Assembly (NCBI RefSeq): GCF_035989305.1
Contig: NZ_CP108514.1
Coordinates: 1,851,501-1,915,500, forward strand
From: Streptomyces sp. NBC_01233
GTDB lineage: Bacteria > Actinomycetota > Actinomycetes > Streptomycetales > Streptomycetaceae
Direction: 5' to 3'
DNA: 64,000 bases
Position numbers and translations under genes: made by a program. The notes under the pieces are model-generated. The model was not told where the DNA came from. It saw only the letters and a program-made list of their open reading frames with translations, and did no database searches. Below, piece by piece: positions 48,504-58,065 of the stretch; positions within the stretch are counted from its first letter, which is position 1, and each line of letters starts with the position of its first letter.

Positions 48504-49874
48504 CTAGACGCCGCCCTGGCCGCGGTCTGCGCCGCGCAGCCGCTCGCGGACCTTTTCCACCACGTCCGCGTAGCGGGCTTCGGCTCCGTACCGCGTCGGC
48601 TCGTAGTACCGCTTCCCGTGCAGCTCGTCCGGTGCGTACTGCTGCGCCGCGATCGCGCCCGGGACGTCGTGCGGGTACACGTACCCCTGCGCGTGCCCCA
48701 GCTTCGCCGCGCCCTTGTAGTGCCCGTCCCGCAGGTGCGCCGGGACCGTCCCCGCCAGTCCGGCCCGTACGTCGGCCAGCGCCGCGCCGATCGCGGTCGT
48801 GGCGGTGTTCGACTTCGGGGCCAGCGCCAGCGCGATCGTCGCGTGCGAGAGGGTCAGCGCGGCCTCCGGGAAGCCGATCATCGCCACCGCCTGGGCCGCG
48901 GCCACCGCGAGCGGCAGGGCCGTCGGATCCGCGAGGCCGATGTCCTCGCTCGCCGAGATCATCAGGCGGCGCGCGATGAACCGGGGGTCCTCCCCCGCAT
49001 CGATCATCCGGGCGAGGTAGTGCAGTGCCGCGTCCACGTCCGAGCCCCGGATCGATTTGATCAGCGCGCTCGCCACGTCGTAGTGCTGGTCGCCGTCGCG
49101 GTCGTAGCGGACGGCGGCGCGGTCGACCGCCTCCTCGACCGTCTCCAGGGTGATCTCCGCCTCGCCCTTGGCGATGGCCGATCCGGCCCCGGCCTCCAGC
49201 GCCGTCAGGGCCCGCCGGGCATCGCCGCCGGCGATCCGCAGCAGGTGGGCCTCGGCGTCCGCCGGCAGGGTCACCGCCCCGCCCAGGCCCCGCTCCTCGG
49301 CGAGCGCGCGCCGCATCAGCGCGCTCAGGTCCTCGTCCGTCAGCGGTTCCAGCGTCAGCAGCAGCGAACGCGACAGCAGCGGGGAGATGATCGAGAAGTA
49401 CGGGTTCTCCGTGGTCGCCGCGATCAGCGTCACCCAGCGGTTCTCGACGGCCGGGAGCAGCGAGTCCTGCTGGGCCTTGCTGAAGCGGTGGATCTCGTCG
49501 AGGAAGAGGACGGTCTCCTTGCCGTAGCCGCCGGCCGCGCGCCGGGCGCCCTCGATGACCGCCCGTACCTCCTTGACGCCCGCGGTGATGGCGGAGAGTT
49601 CCACGAAACGCTTCTGCGTGGCCTGGCTGACCACGTACGCGAGCGTGGTCTTCCCGATGCCGGGCGGGCCCCACAGGATCACCGACGAGGCACCGGCGGG
49701 GCCGCCGGCCCCCTCCCCGACCAGCCGCCGCAGCGGCGACCCGGGCTTCAGCAGGTGCTGCTGGCCGACGACCTCGTCCAGGGTGCGCGGGCGCATCCGG
49801 ACGGCGAGCGGGGAGCTCGCGGGGTCCTTCTCCTGGCGTTCTTCGGCAGCGGCGGTGAACAGGTCTGGTTCCAC
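48504..49874 (-). CDS. rarA: Replication-associated recombination protein A (RarA/MgsA) ATPase
   Basis: 456 aa. Clamp-loader-like AAA+: Walker [21 protein letters not shown], Walker [21 protein letters not shown], arginine-bearing [20 protein letters not shown], and the C-terminal tetramerisation domain ([40 protein letters not shown]). It acts at stalled forks. Single gene, with the ATG at 49874. Confidence 0.96.
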   Translation of the reverse strand: MEPDLFTAAAEERQEKDPASSPLAVRMRPRTLDEVVGQQHLLKPGSPLRRLVGEGAGGPAGASSVILWGPPGIGKTTLAYVVSQATQKRFVELSAITAGVKEVRAVIEGARRAAGGYGKETVLFLDEIHRFSKAQQDSLLPAVENRWVTLIAATTENPYFSIISPLLSRSLLLTLEPLTDEDLSALMRRALAEERGLGGAVTLPADAEAHLLRIAGGDARRALTALEAGAGSAIAKGEAEITLETVEEAVDRAAVRYDRDGDQHYDVASALIKSIRGSDVDAALHYLARMIDAGEDPRFIARRLMISASEDIGLADPTALPLAVAAAQAVAMIGFPEAALTLSHATIALALAPKSNTATTAIGAALADVRAGLAGTVPAHLRDGHYKGAAKLGHAQGYVYPHDVPGAIAAQQYAPDELHGKRYYEPTRYGAEARYADVVEKVRERLRGADRGQGGV

Positions 49875-49934
49875 ACGGGAAGCCTATGCGAGCCCACCGA
49901 CAGGCCCGCCCGCCGTCCGGACGAGGTCAGGAGG

Positions 49935-50549
49935 TCAGGAGGTCCAGAAGTCCCACCAGCGGGTCAGGATCAGCATTCCGATGATCCCGACGTGCAGCAC
50001 CGGCAGCACCCAGGTGAACTCGTCGAGGAAGCCCTTCAGCCAGCCCGGAGCCGGCAGCAGGCCCTCGCGGACGTTGTGCGAGGTGACGTACCAGAACATG
50101 AAGATCGTGGCGACCCAGGCCAGGCAGCACCACAGGCACAGCGAGTTGATGTTGTAGAGCGACTGGTAGGTGAGCCAGGCGCAGAAGACGACGCCGAAGA
50201 GGGTGCCCGCGTTCAGCGTCAGCCAGTACCAGGGGCGGAACCGGGCCCCGGCCAGCATGCTCATGCCGACGCAGATCACGATGCCGTAGGCGACCAGTCC
50301 GAGCATGGGGTTCGGGAAGCCGAAGACGGCGGCCTGCTCGCTCTTCATGATGTTGCCGCAGGAGACGACCGGGTTCAGGCTGCAGCCCGGCGTGAAGTTC
50401 GGGTCCTCCAGCAGCTTGAACTTGTCGATCGTGATCACCCAGGCGGCCAGCAGGCCTGCGGCCCCCGTGATCACCAGCAGCAGGGCCAGCGCCCGGCTGC
50501 CGCCGACGGTCCCCCGGGCGGTGTCCGCGTCCGTGCTTCGTGTCGTCAT
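49935..50549 (-). CDS. Vitamin K epoxide reductase family membrane protein
   Basis: 204 aa with about five membrane helices (LALLLVITGAAGLLAAWVIT; MLGLVAYGIVICVGMSMLAG; WYWLTLNAGTLFGVVFCAWL; AWVATIFMFWYVTS; VLPVLHVGIIGMLIL). Redox cysteines: the shuttle pair in TPGCSLNPVVSCGNIMKSEQ and the active CLWC in INSLCLWCCLAWVATIF. VKOR proteins re-oxidise DsbA-type thiol oxidases using menaquinone, so it probably drives disulfide formation outside the membrane. It is 61 bp from rarA and 120 bp from hisS. Confidence 0.93.
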   Translation of the reverse strand: MTTRSTDADTARGTVGGSRALALLLVITGAAGLLAAWVITIDKFKLLEDPNFTPGCSLNPVVSCGNIMKSEQAAVFGFPNPMLGLVAYGIVICVGMSMLAGARFRPWYWLTLNAGTLFGVVFCAWLTYQSLYNINSLCLWCCLAWVATIFMFWYVTSHNVREGLLPAPGWLKGFLDEFTWVLPVLHVGIIGMLILTRWWDFWTS

Positions 50550-50613
50550 ACCGCCCGCTCCACATCTGCAAGGTGATCAAGCACGGGCCATTGTGCCGTA
50601 CGAGCCTGTGAAC

Positions 50614-50646
50614 GGACGGGGCCGGGGAAAGATCCCGGCCCCGTCC
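50614..50646 (-). terminator. hisS terminator
   Basis: A 13-bp perfect stem (GGACGGGGCCGGG and complement, 7-nt loop) lies 22 bp after the hisS stop. Confidence 0.8.
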
Positions 50647-50668
50647 TGAGGCGTTCCTGCCGCAGCCG

Positions 50669-51922
50669 TCAGGCGAGGCGGGCCTTGACCGTGTCGATCA
50701 GCTCGGCCAGGGCCACCGGACCCTGCTCGCCGGACTCCATGTCCTTGAGCTGGACCACGCCTTCCGCCAGGTCCCGGTCGCCCGCGACGATGGCGAAGCG
50801 CGCACCGCTGCGGTTCGCGTCCTTCATGGCGCCCTTGAGGCCCTTGCCGCCGTACGACATGTCCGCCGCCACGCCCGCCTTGCGCAGCTGCGTCACGAGG
50901 CCGAACACAGTCGCCTTGGCCTCGCCCAGCGCCACGGCGAACACCGACGTCGACGCCGGGATGTCGAGCTCGACGCCCTCCTTCTCGAGTGCGAGGACCG
51001 TGCGGTCCACGCCGAGCGCCCAGCCCACCGACGGCAGTGCCGGTCCGCCGATCATCTCGGACAGGCCGTCGTAGCGGCCGCCGCCGCCGACCGCGATGCC
51101 CAGACCGTCGTGGACGAACTCGAAGGTGGTGCGGGTGTAGTAGTCCAGCCCGCGGACCAGCTTGTCGTCGTCCTCGAAGGCGACGCCGGCCGCCGTCACC
51201 AGCGCCCGCACGTCCTCGTGGTACGCCTTGCACGCGTCGCACAGGTAGTCGCGCAGCAACGGAGCGCCGCCCAGCTGCTTCTGGACGTCGGACCGCTTGT
51301 CGTCGAGGACGCGCAGCGGGTTGATCTCGACCCGGCGGACGGTCTCCTCGTCCAGGTCCAGGCCGCGCAGGAAGCCCTGCAGCGCCTCCCGGTACACCGG
51401 GCGGCACTCCTTGTCGCCCAGCGAGTTCAGCAGGATCCGGAAGTTGCTCAGGCCGAGCGAGCGGTACGCCTGGTCGGCCAGGATGATCAGTTCGGCGTCC
51501 AGCGCCGGGTCCTCGGCGCCGATCGCCTCGGCGCCGACCTGCGAGAAGTGGCGGTAGCGGCCCGCCTGCGGCTTCTCATAGCGGTAGTAGGAGCCGGAGT
51601 ACCACAGCTTGACCGGCAGGTTGCCCTTCTTGTGCAGGCTCGCCTCCAGGGCGGCGCGCAGCACGGAGGCGGTGCCCTCGGGACGCAGGGCGAGCTGGTC
51701 GCCACCCTTGGTCTCGAAGGCGTACATCTCCTTGGAGACGATGTCGGTGGACTCGCCGACGCCGCGGGCGAAGAGGCCCACGTCCTCGAAGCCGGGGGTC
51801 TCGATGTAGCCGTAGCCGGAGTTGCGGAGCGGGGCCGCGATGGCCTCGCGTACCGCCAGGTACTTCACGGAGACCGGCGGGATCAGGTCGTACGTGCCCT
51901 TGGGGGCCTGAAAAGTAGCCAC
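50669..51922 (-). CDS. hisS: Histidyl-tRNA synthetase
   Basis: 417 aa from the GTG at 51922. Class II motifs: [20 protein letters not shown] at the start, [20 protein letters not shown] (motif 1/2 region), [20 protein letters not shown] (motif 2), and the HisA segments [18 protein letters not shown] and [20 protein letters not shown], motif 3 [20 protein letters not shown]. An ATG at 51979 would add 19 residues with no match in the family. It is 10 bp after the end of the MBL gene, so they are cotranscribed. Confidence 0.97.
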   Translation of the reverse strand: MATFQAPKGTYDLIPPVSVKYLAVREAIAAPLRNSGYGYIETPGFEDVGLFARGVGESTDIVSKEMYAFETKGGDQLALRPEGTASVLRAALEASLHKKGNLPVKLWYSGSYYRYEKPQAGRYRHFSQVGAEAIGAEDPALDAELIILADQAYRSLGLSNFRILLNSLGDKECRPVYREALQGFLRGLDLDEETVRRVEINPLRVLDDKRSDVQKQLGGAPLLRDYLCDACKAYHEDVRALVTAAGVAFEDDDKLVRGLDYYTRTTFEFVHDGLGIAVGGGGRYDGLSEMIGGPALPSVGWALGVDRTVLALEKEGVELDIPASTSVFAVALGEAKATVFGLVTQLRKAGVAADMSYGGKGLKGAMKDANRSGARFAIVAGDRDLAEGVVQLKDMESGEQGPVALAELIDTVKARLA

Positions 51923-51932
51923 GAAACTCTCG

Positions 51933-52655
51933 TCACATTCCTCGTCGTGGAGCGGCTGTCGGGTCCGCTGCGTGCCCATGGCGGCCTGCGGCCACTTCCC
52001 GCAAGTACGGGTTGGTCGCGCGCTCGCGGCCGATGGTGGTCTGGGGACCGTGGCCGGACAGCACCACGGTCGAGTCGTCGAGCGGCAGGCACACGCGGCC
52101 CAGCGATTCGAGGATCTCGGCGTGGGAGCCGCCGGGCAGGTCGGTGCGTCCGATGGAGCCGGCGAAGAGCAGGTCGCCCGAGAAGAAGACCGGCGGGATG
52201 TCGGCCAGCTCGGGCATCCGGAAGGTCACCGACCCCTTGGTATGCCCCGGCGCGTGCGCCACGGAGAAGTCCATTCCGGCCAATTTCAGCGCGGCGCCGT
52301 CGGCCAGTTCGCGGACGTCGTCCGGCTCCCCCACGGTCAGCTCGCCCATGAGCGGCATCCCGATGGAGCGGCCGAGGGCCTTCTCCGGGTCGCTCATCAT
52401 GTAGCGGTCCTCGGGGTGGATCCAGGCCGGTACGTCGTGTGCTCCGCACACCGGGACCACCGAGGCCACATGATCGATGTGGCCATGGGTCAGCACGACC
52501 GCGACGGGCTTGAGCCGATGCTTCTTCAGCGTCTCCTCGACACCCTGGGTGGCCTGGTGGCCCGGGTCGATGATGACGCACTCCTCACCGGCGGCGGGGG
52601 CGACCACGTAACAGTTGGTCCCCCAGGCCCCTGCGGGGAACCCGGCAATCAGCAC
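51933..52655 (-). CDS. MBL-fold metallohydrolase (glyoxalase II-like)
   Basis: 240 aa from the GTG at 52655; a TTG at 52667 contains the GAGGA ribosome binding site itself, so it is not used. Metal ligands: HxHxDH in [20 protein letters not shown], the His in [16 protein letters not shown], the Asp in [20 protein letters not shown] and the final His of [20 protein letters not shown]. The set is that of hydroxyacylglutathione-hydrolase-like enzymes; actinomycetes use mycothiol, so a mycothiol thioester substrate is possible. Paired with hisS. Confidence 0.92.
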   Translation of the reverse strand: MLIAGFPAGAWGTNCYVVAPAAGEECVIIDPGHQATQGVEETLKKHRLKPVAVVLTHGHIDHVASVVPVCGAHDVPAWIHPEDRYMMSDPEKALGRSIGMPLMGELTVGEPDDVRELADGAALKLAGMDFSVAHAPGHTKGSVTFRMPELADIPPVFFSGDLLFAGSIGRTDLPGGSHAEILESLGRVCLPLDDSTVVLSGHGPQTTIGRERATNPYLREVAAGRHGHAADPTAAPRRGM

Positions 52656-52808
52656 GTTCGTCCTCAATCGTCGTCCGGCGGGAGGCTGCAGGTCGGAATC
52701 CTGCTGCTCAGAGCCTACCGGCGCCGCTCATTACACAGCGAACCCATATACGGTACGGCCTATCCCAGCCCGGACAGCAGTACCAGACACGTACAAGGAG
52801 ACGACCCC

Positions 52809-53600
52809 GTGGTCACGAGCGATCAGCGGCGGCGACAGCTCGCCAGGGAGAAGTACGAGCGCCAGCAGGCGCGCCGGGCCGAGGCCCGCAAGAAGGCGCG
52901 CCAGCGTGCGGCGGTGATCGGCGCGGCGGTGGCCGTGGTGGTCGCGACGCTGGTCGGCCTGATCGTGGGCGGCGTCTTCGACAAGGACAAGAAGGACCAG
53001 GCCGCGGACCCGTCGGCGAACCCGTCGGCCTCGCCGTCGGAGCCCGAGCCCAAGCAGTCCCCCTCGCCGGAGATGGCGATCGACCAGAAGGCGAAGTACA
53101 CCTTCGCCCTGAAGACGAGCGCGGGCGACATCAACTTCACGATGGACGCGGCGAAGACCCCGCAGACCGTCAACTCGTTCAAGTCGCTCGCCGACAAGAA
53201 GTACTTCGACAACACGAAGTGCCACCGGCTGACGGCCGGCGGGATCTTCGTGCTCCAGTGCGGCGACCCCGAGGGCACCGGCCGCGGCGGCCCGGGCTAC
53301 AACATCCCGGACGAGAACCTGGACTCGCTCGGCAAGGCCAACGAGCAGGGTCAGGTCGTCTACCCGGCGGGCACGGTCGCGATGGCCAACACGGGTCAGC
53401 CCGGCTCGGGCGGCAGCCAGTTCTTCCTGGTCTACAGGGACAGCCCGCTGGCGCCGTCGTACACCCCGTTCGGCAAGATCGACGCGGCCGGTCTGAAGGT
53501 CCTGGAGGAGATCGCCAAGGCCGGTACGGTCGACGGCGGCCAGGACGGCGCGCCGAAGACCGAGGTCAAGATCGAGAAGGGCACCGTGACCCAGAACTGA
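52809..53600 (+). CDS. Membrane-anchored cyclophilin-type peptidylprolyl isomerase
   Basis: 263 aa from the GTG at 52809 with AAGGAGA upstream. An N-terminal basic, coiled segment (RRQLAREKYERQQARRAEAR) precedes one membrane helix (AAVIGAAVAVVVATLVGLIV), a Pro/Ser-rich linker, and an extracellular cyclophilin domain (FALKTSAGDINFTMDAAKTP, CHRLTAGGIFVLQCGDPEGT, VAMANTGQPGSGGSQFFLVY, SYTPFGKIDAAG). The family FHR motif reads CHR here. It probably helps fold secreted proteins. Confidence 0.94.
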   Translation: MVTSDQRRRQLAREKYERQQARRAEARKKARQRAAVIGAAVAVVVATLVGLIVGGVFDKDKKDQAADPSANPSASPSEPEPKQSPSPEMAIDQKAKYTFALKTSAGDINFTMDAAKTPQTVNSFKSLADKKYFDNTKCHRLTAGGIFVLQCGDPEGTGRGGPGYNIPDENLDSLGKANEQGQVVYPAGTVAMANTGQPGSGGSQFFLVYRDSPLAPSYTPFGKIDAAGLKVLEEIAKAGTVDGGQDGAPKTEVKIEKGTVTQN

Positions 53601-53790
53601 CGGGATGCGGCAGCCCCGGGCCCTGCCGGCCCGCCGCCCGTACGTCGATATTCCGTCGTGCGGGATGCGGACAGCCGGCCCGGCGGTCGCCTATGTTGGC
53701 GTTGTGCAGGGCGGGCGCTGCCCGCCCCAGGAAACTGTGGACGATGCCCAGGGGGTGAACCCCTCGCAGGCATCAGGTGGAGGAGGCGCT

Positions 53791-55020
53791 GTGAGCAGCG
53801 ACCCGTGGGGCCGAGTCGACGAGACGGGCACCGTGTACGTGCGTACTTCCGAGGGCGAGCAGGTCGTCGGTTCGTGGCAGGCGGGCACCCCTGAGGAGGC
53901 CCTGGCCTATTTCGAGCGCAAGTACGAGGGCCTGGTGGTCGAGATCGGCCTCCTCGAAAAGCGGGTGCGGACCACTGATCTGTCCGCCAAGGACGCGCAG
54001 ACGGCCATCGACCACCTGCGCACTCAGGTCGACGAGCACCACGCCGTGGGCGACCTCGGCGCCCTGCGCGTGCGGCTGGACAAGCTGGTCGAGACCGTGG
54101 AGTCGCGGCGCGAGGAGCGCAAGGCCCAGAAGGCGAAGCAGACGGACGAGGCCCGTGCGGCCAAGGACGCGCTGGTCGTCGAGGCCGAGCAGCTCGCGCA
54201 GAGCGACCAGTGGCGCAGTGCCGGCGAGCGGCTGCGCGCCCTCGTGGACATCTGGAAGGGGCTGCCGCGCCTGGACCGCAAGTCGGACGACGAGCTGTGG
54301 CACCGGTTCTCGCACGCCCGGTCCGCCTTCTCCAAGCGCCGCAAGGCGCACTTCGCCTCGCTGGACGCGCAGCGCGAGGATGCCCGGAAGGTCAAGGAGA
54401 GGCTGGTCGCGGAGGCCGAGTCGCTGTCGAAGTCGACCGACTGGGGTCCGACGGCCGCCCGCTACCGCGAGCTGATGGCGGACTGGAAGGCGGCGGGCCG
54501 GGCGCAGCGCGAGTCCGAGGACGACCTGTGGAACCGTTTCCGCGGTGCGCAGGACGTGTTCTTCGCGGCCCGCAGCGAGGTGTTCGCGGAGCGCGACGCC
54601 GAGCAGACCGAGAACCTGAAGCTGAAGGAGGAGCTGGCCGACGAGGCCGAGAAGCTCGTCCCGATCACGGACCTGAAGGCGGCCCGTGCCTCGTTCCGTT
54701 CCCTCAACGAGCGCTGGGAGGCCATCGGCCACGTGCCGCGGGACGCCCGGCCGAAGGTCGAGGGCCGGATGCACACGGTGGAGCGGGCGATCCAGGAGGC
54801 CGAGGAGGGCGAGTGGCGTCGTACGAACCCGGAGGCGCGGGCGCGTGCGGCCGGTCTGACGGGTCAGCTCCAGGCGGCGGTCGACAAGCTGCGTGAGCAG
54901 ATCGACGCGGCGCGCGCCGCCGGCAACAACGCGAAGGCCGACAAGCTGGCCCGGGAGCTGGAGGGGCGCCAGGCCCTCCTGGACCAGGCGCTGAAGGGCC
55001 TGGAGGAGTTCGGGGGCTGA
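53791..55020 (+). CDS. DUF349 protein, long coiled coil
   Basis: 409 aa from the GTG at 53791 with GGAGGA upstream. It contains several DUF349 units (e.g. QWRSAGERLRALVDIWKGLP, ADWKAAGRAQRESEDDLWNR and SLNERWEAIGHVPRDARPKV) inside a highly charged helical protein with heptad-like spacing. Members of this family are of unknown biochemical function; some act in RNA or stress pathways. It is convergent with the caspase operon, ended by a 19-bp hairpin, and in Streptomyces usually lies close to relA. Confidence 0.9.
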   Translation: MSSDPWGRVDETGTVYVRTSEGEQVVGSWQAGTPEEALAYFERKYEGLVVEIGLLEKRVRTTDLSAKDAQTAIDHLRTQVDEHHAVGDLGALRVRLDKLVETVESRREERKAQKAKQTDEARAAKDALVVEAEQLAQSDQWRSAGERLRALVDIWKGLPRLDRKSDDELWHRFSHARSAFSKRRKAHFASLDAQREDARKVKERLVAEAESLSKSTDWGPTAARYRELMADWKAAGRAQRESEDDLWNRFRGAQDVFFAARSEVFAERDAEQTENLKLKEELADEAEKLVPITDLKAARASFRSLNERWEAIGHVPRDARPKVEGRMHTVERAIQEAEEGEWRRTNPEARARAAGLTGQLQAAVDKLREQIDAARAAGNNAKADKLARELEGRQALLDQALKGLEEFGG

Positions 55021-55037
55021 CGCCGCCGAAGGACCGG

Positions 55038-55079
55038 GGCGGGCGGGCACCACCGCGACAGCGGTGGTGCCCGCCCGCC
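55038..55079. terminator. Bidirectional terminator between DUF349 and caspase genes
   Basis: A 19-bp perfect stem (GGCGGGCGGGCACCACCGC, loop GACA) lies between the two convergent stops, 17 bp after DUF349 and 6 bp after the caspase gene. Confidence 0.9.
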
Positions 55080-55085
55080 TTCGTG

Positions 55086-56228
55086 TCACGGGCGGACCCG
55101 GCTGCCGTCCTGGAGCAGGTCCAGCGCGTGTTCCAGGACCGCGCAGGCCTGGATGTGGTTGCCGGACTCCTGGAGCAGCGCGGCCAGCCGCCTGCACACC
55201 TGGACGGCCTCGGGCCCGTAGAACCGGTGCACCTGCTGGAAGGCCTGCTCCAGTACCTCGATGGCCTCGCGGGTCTGTCCGGTCTCCTCCAGCATGTCGG
55301 AGAGTTCGAGCTGGACGGCGAGGAGGTCGCTCTCCCCGTCCGGCGCCCGTTCCTGCAGGGCGAGGCGCAGCACGGGCAGCGCGTCGCGGGTGCGGCCTGC
55401 GGCGCGCAGCGTACGGGCGAGCCCCAGTCCGGCCACGACCATGGCGGAGCGGACGTCGGCTGCGAGGACCGGGCCGGCCGGGGTGCCGCGCACGGCGCGC
55501 GCCCGGTTGCGTACCAGCCGCAGTCGGCCCATGCCCATCTCCTGGGCGTGCTGGGGCAGCGGACGGTTCTTGGCGCGCAGCCGGCCCTCCATGGTGCGGC
55601 ACAGGGTTTCCAGGTCGATCAGTTCGGGTCCGTCGGGGATCCCGTCGCGCAGGATGGTCAGCAGTTCGCCGGTGAAGGCGGTGTGCCGTTCGCCGTCGGG
55701 GGCCAGTGCGACCCTGTCGCGCGGGGATGCGGTGAGGACGTACGCGCCCTCCACGGCGGCCTGCGCGGCGAGCCCGTCCTGCTCCCCCGCGAGGGTGGAG
55801 GCGGCCCGGCCGCTGAAGCAGCAGTCGAGGACGACCACCTTGCGCCGGGCCCCGGAGTCGCGCAGGGCGGAGCGCAGGTGCTGGTAGGCGACGGCGGTGT
55901 AGCCGACGTGCTCGCGCGAGCCCTGGAGGGCGAGGTAGAGGTCGGCGGTCGCCGCGTCCCGCATGCCGTGCCCGGCGTAGTAGACCAGCAGCGTGTCGGT
56001 GGCCTCCTCCCCCGCCCGGTTGACGGGGTCGAGGAGTTCGGCGGGGTGCTGCGGGTCGAGCACGAGCGTGCAGTGCTGCTCGGGCAGCCCCCAGACGGTC
56101 GCGTCGCACAGCTCGGCGGCCAGGTCCTTCACATTGGCCTCGACGGCCGGGAGCGCCGCGAGGTGCCGGTACGCGGCGCTGCCGATGACGACCGCCCGGG
56201 AGGCCGCGGGGTCAGGCAGTCCCGTCAT
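55086..56228 (-). CDS. Caspase-like (peptidase C14) protease with TPR-like tail
   Basis: 380 aa from the ATG at 56228. The N-terminal caspase-type fold has RAVVIGSAAYRHLAALPAVE, the catalytic His in LLVYYAGHGMRDAATADLYL (H87) and the catalytic Cys in RKVVVLDCCFSGRAA (C137). It then shows VLTASPRDRVALAPDGERHT and TGELLTILRDGIPD, the substrate-pocket part. The C-terminal ~150 residues are helical repeats (LGLARTLRAAGRTRDALPVL, LEETGQTREAIEVLEQAFQQ). It overlaps EACC1 by 17 bp. Probably a cleavage effector acting after Arg or Lys, as in metacaspase relatives. Substrate unknown. Confidence 0.9.
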   Translation of the reverse strand: MTGLPDPAASRAVVIGSAAYRHLAALPAVEANVKDLAAELCDATVWGLPEQHCTLVLDPQHPAELLDPVNRAGEEATDTLLVYYAGHGMRDAATADLYLALQGSREHVGYTAVAYQHLRSALRDSGARRKVVVLDCCFSGRAASTLAGEQDGLAAQAAVEGAYVLTASPRDRVALAPDGERHTAFTGELLTILRDGIPDGPELIDLETLCRTMEGRLRAKNRPLPQHAQEMGMGRLRLVRNRARAVRGTPAGPVLAADVRSAMVVAGLGLARTLRAAGRTRDALPVLRLALQERAPDGESDLLAVQLELSDMLEETGQTREAIEVLEQAFQQVHRFYGPEAVQVCRRLAALLQESGNHIQACAVLEHALDLLQDGSRVRP

Positions 56229-56634
56229 CGGCCCCGTCCGGGTCGGCGTCCCCGCTCCGGTTCTCCAGCGCCGCGACGATGCGGTGCAGGGCCTCGGGGT
56301 CGCCGGCCTCGTCCCCGGTGAGCGTGATCTCGTACGGGCCGCGGCGCACGGTGAGGGCGGGAGGACGGCGGCGCGACGCCTGCCACTGGAGCACGGAGAA
56401 CACCAGCGATCCGGTGGACAGGCTGGATCCGACGGCCAGTTGGAGGAGGTCGAAGCCGGGGGACCCCATGGGCGTGCCGCCGGGCGCGGTGATCGCCGCG
56501 CTGCTCCGGATCCGCCCGCGCGCCTCGCGGCGCACCGTCTCGTCCTCGCGCAGCCAGAGCAGCAGCGACCGCAGTTCGGTCTCCGGTCCCAGCCCCGGTC
56601 TGTACGGATCCACCCGTAAGTCGTACTCACGCAT
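56212..56634 (-). CDS. EACC1-like small protein (effector-associated constant component)
   Basis: 140 aa. The N-terminal half is charged (ELRSLLLWLREDETVRREAR). The middle carries a hydrophobic helix flanked by Gly and Ser (GSPGFDLLQLAVGSSLSTGS, then LVFSVLQWQASRRRPPALTV), followed by a short beta-rich part (RRGPYEITLTGDEAGDPEAL) and an acidic tail. This matches EACC1, a small component repeatedly found between a kinase or NTPase and a protease effector in bacterial conflict systems. Its partner genes here fit exactly. Molecular role not known; probably a membrane-linked adaptor. It overlaps the kinase by 8 bp and the caspase by 17 bp. Confidence 0.82.
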   Translation of the reverse strand: MREYDLRVDPYRPGLGPETELRSLLLWLREDETVRREARGRIRSSAAITAPGGTPMGSPGFDLLQLAVGSSLSTGSLVFSVLQWQASRRRPPALTVRRGPYEITLTGDEAGDPEALHRIVAALENRSGDADPDGADDGTA

Positions 56635-58018
56635 CCGTCGTGTCCCTCCCCTGTCCGTGGTGTGCGCTGACCCACGCGAACAGTTCCAGCGCCTTCTTCG
56701 CCTTCCCCATCCGGGCCAGGCACACAGCCTGCCAGTACTGGCAGGCGAGCGTGGTCGGATGGGCCGGGCCCAGCGTCTCCTCGCAGAAGGGGGTGACGCC
56801 GGAGAGGAGTTGGGCGGCCTCCTGGAGCTCGCCCCGCAGTACCAGGCCGACCGCCTCGCGCTGGCGGGACAGGGCGGTGCTCGCGGTCATCCGGCTGTGC
56901 ACCAGCTTGCGGGTGACCTCGCTCAGCGTGATCGGGCCCGGACGGCGCCCCGGAGGCCGCTCCCAGAGCTCCTCGTCCGGCGCCGGGGGAGCGCTCTCCC
57001 GGTGGAGTACGTCCGGCAGCAGCCGGCGCACGGGGACGTCCGTGACGTCGACCTCGGACCAGTCGTACTCGGGTGCCCCCGCCGGGTGCGCGGGTTCGGG
57101 TGCCCCCTGCAGCAGGTGCCGGGTGATGAGCTGTTCGACGTGTTCCTTCCCGCCGTCCGCCCAGCGCCGCAACAGTGCCGCGGCCGTGCCCGCGTCCGTC
57201 GGCCGGTCGCGGAAGTCCCTCGCGCACAGTGCGTCCACGGCCTCGATCAGGCCGTCCGGCAGCCCGGCCACTCCCCGGCTGCGCAGCGAGGGAATTCCCT
57301 TGGCGGCCCGCAGGACGAGGTCACCGAACTCCTCGGGATCGCTCTCGAACGGGGGCCGGCCGGTGAGCATGAAGTGCATGCAGGCACCGACCCCGTAGAG
57401 GTCGGTGGCCTCCACGGGAGTCAGTCCTTCGATCCGTTCCGGCGCCATGTACTGCGGAGTGCCGATCAGCCGGTCGTCGCCTCTGGTGCTGCGCGGCTGC
57501 TCGGTCACCACGGCGAGCCCGAAGTCGTAGAGGATCACGTGGCCCGTCCGGCTCACCCGGATGTTGCCCGGCTTCACGTCGCGGTGCAGCACCCCGCTCT
57601 TGTGGGCGGAGTCCAGCGCGTCGAGGGTCTCGGCGGCGATCCAGCAGGCAGCGGGGACGGACAGCGCGCCGGTGGCGCCGAGGAGCGAGAGATCGGCCCC
57701 GTCGAGCATCTCCATCACCAGGTACGGCGTGCCGCTGAGGGTGTCGAACCCGGAGTCGTGGATGCCCACCACACCCCGGTGGCGGATCCGGGCCAGCGCG
57801 ATGGCTTCGGCCACGAACCTCCGCTGCATCTCGTGCGGAAGGCTCGCGCCGACGGCCGACAGCACCTTCACCGCCACCCGGCGCCGCAGCCGGGTGTCCT
57901 CCGCCTCGAACACCACGCCCATGCCGCCCCGTCCGAGCACGTCGATCGGACGGTAGCGGCGGGCGAGCCCCGCGGGGAAGACGTCGTTGCCGGCCACGTG
58001 GTCCCCCCGGGGTGGCAT
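56627..58018 (-). CDS. Ser/Thr protein kinase with TPR-like C-terminus
   Basis: 463 aa. Complete kinase: glycine loop VLGRGGMGVVFEAEDTRL, catalytic Lys in VAVKVLSAVG (K51), EAIALARIRHRGVVGIHD (Glu), HRDVKPGNIRVSRTG (D147), DFG at 165, and DDRLIGTPQYMAPERIEGLT. No PASTA domain or membrane helix. A linker (AEPAHPAGAP-like, proline-rich) and a helical C-terminus (KALELFAWVSAHHGQG-type repeats) follow. As the first gene of the operon and 47 bp after relA, it could sense stress and activate the caspase through EACC1. The start ATG at 58018 has GGGG upstream. Confidence 0.9.
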   Translation of the reverse strand: MPPRGDHVAGNDVFPAGLARRYRPIDVLGRGGMGVVFEAEDTRLRRRVAVKVLSAVGASLPHEMQRRFVAEAIALARIRHRGVVGIHDSGFDTLSGTPYLVMEMLDGADLSLLGATGALSVPAACWIAAETLDALDSAHKSGVLHRDVKPGNIRVSRTGHVILYDFGLAVVTEQPRSTRGDDRLIGTPQYMAPERIEGLTPVEATDLYGVGACMHFMLTGRPPFESDPEEFGDLVLRAAKGIPSLRSRGVAGLPDGLIEAVDALCARDFRDRPTDAGTAAALLRRWADGGKEHVEQLITRHLLQGAPEPAHPAGAPEYDWSEVDVTDVPVRRLLPDVLHRESAPPAPDEELWERPPGRRPGPITLSEVTRKLVHSRMTASTALSRQREAVGLVLRGELQEAAQLLSGVTPFCEETLGPAHPTTLACQYWQAVCLARMGKAKKALELFAWVSAHHGQGRDTTDA

Positions 58019-58065
58019 CGGAGCGGCGGTCAGCCCTTGTCAGGGGCCTTGAGACAAGCCCTGGG

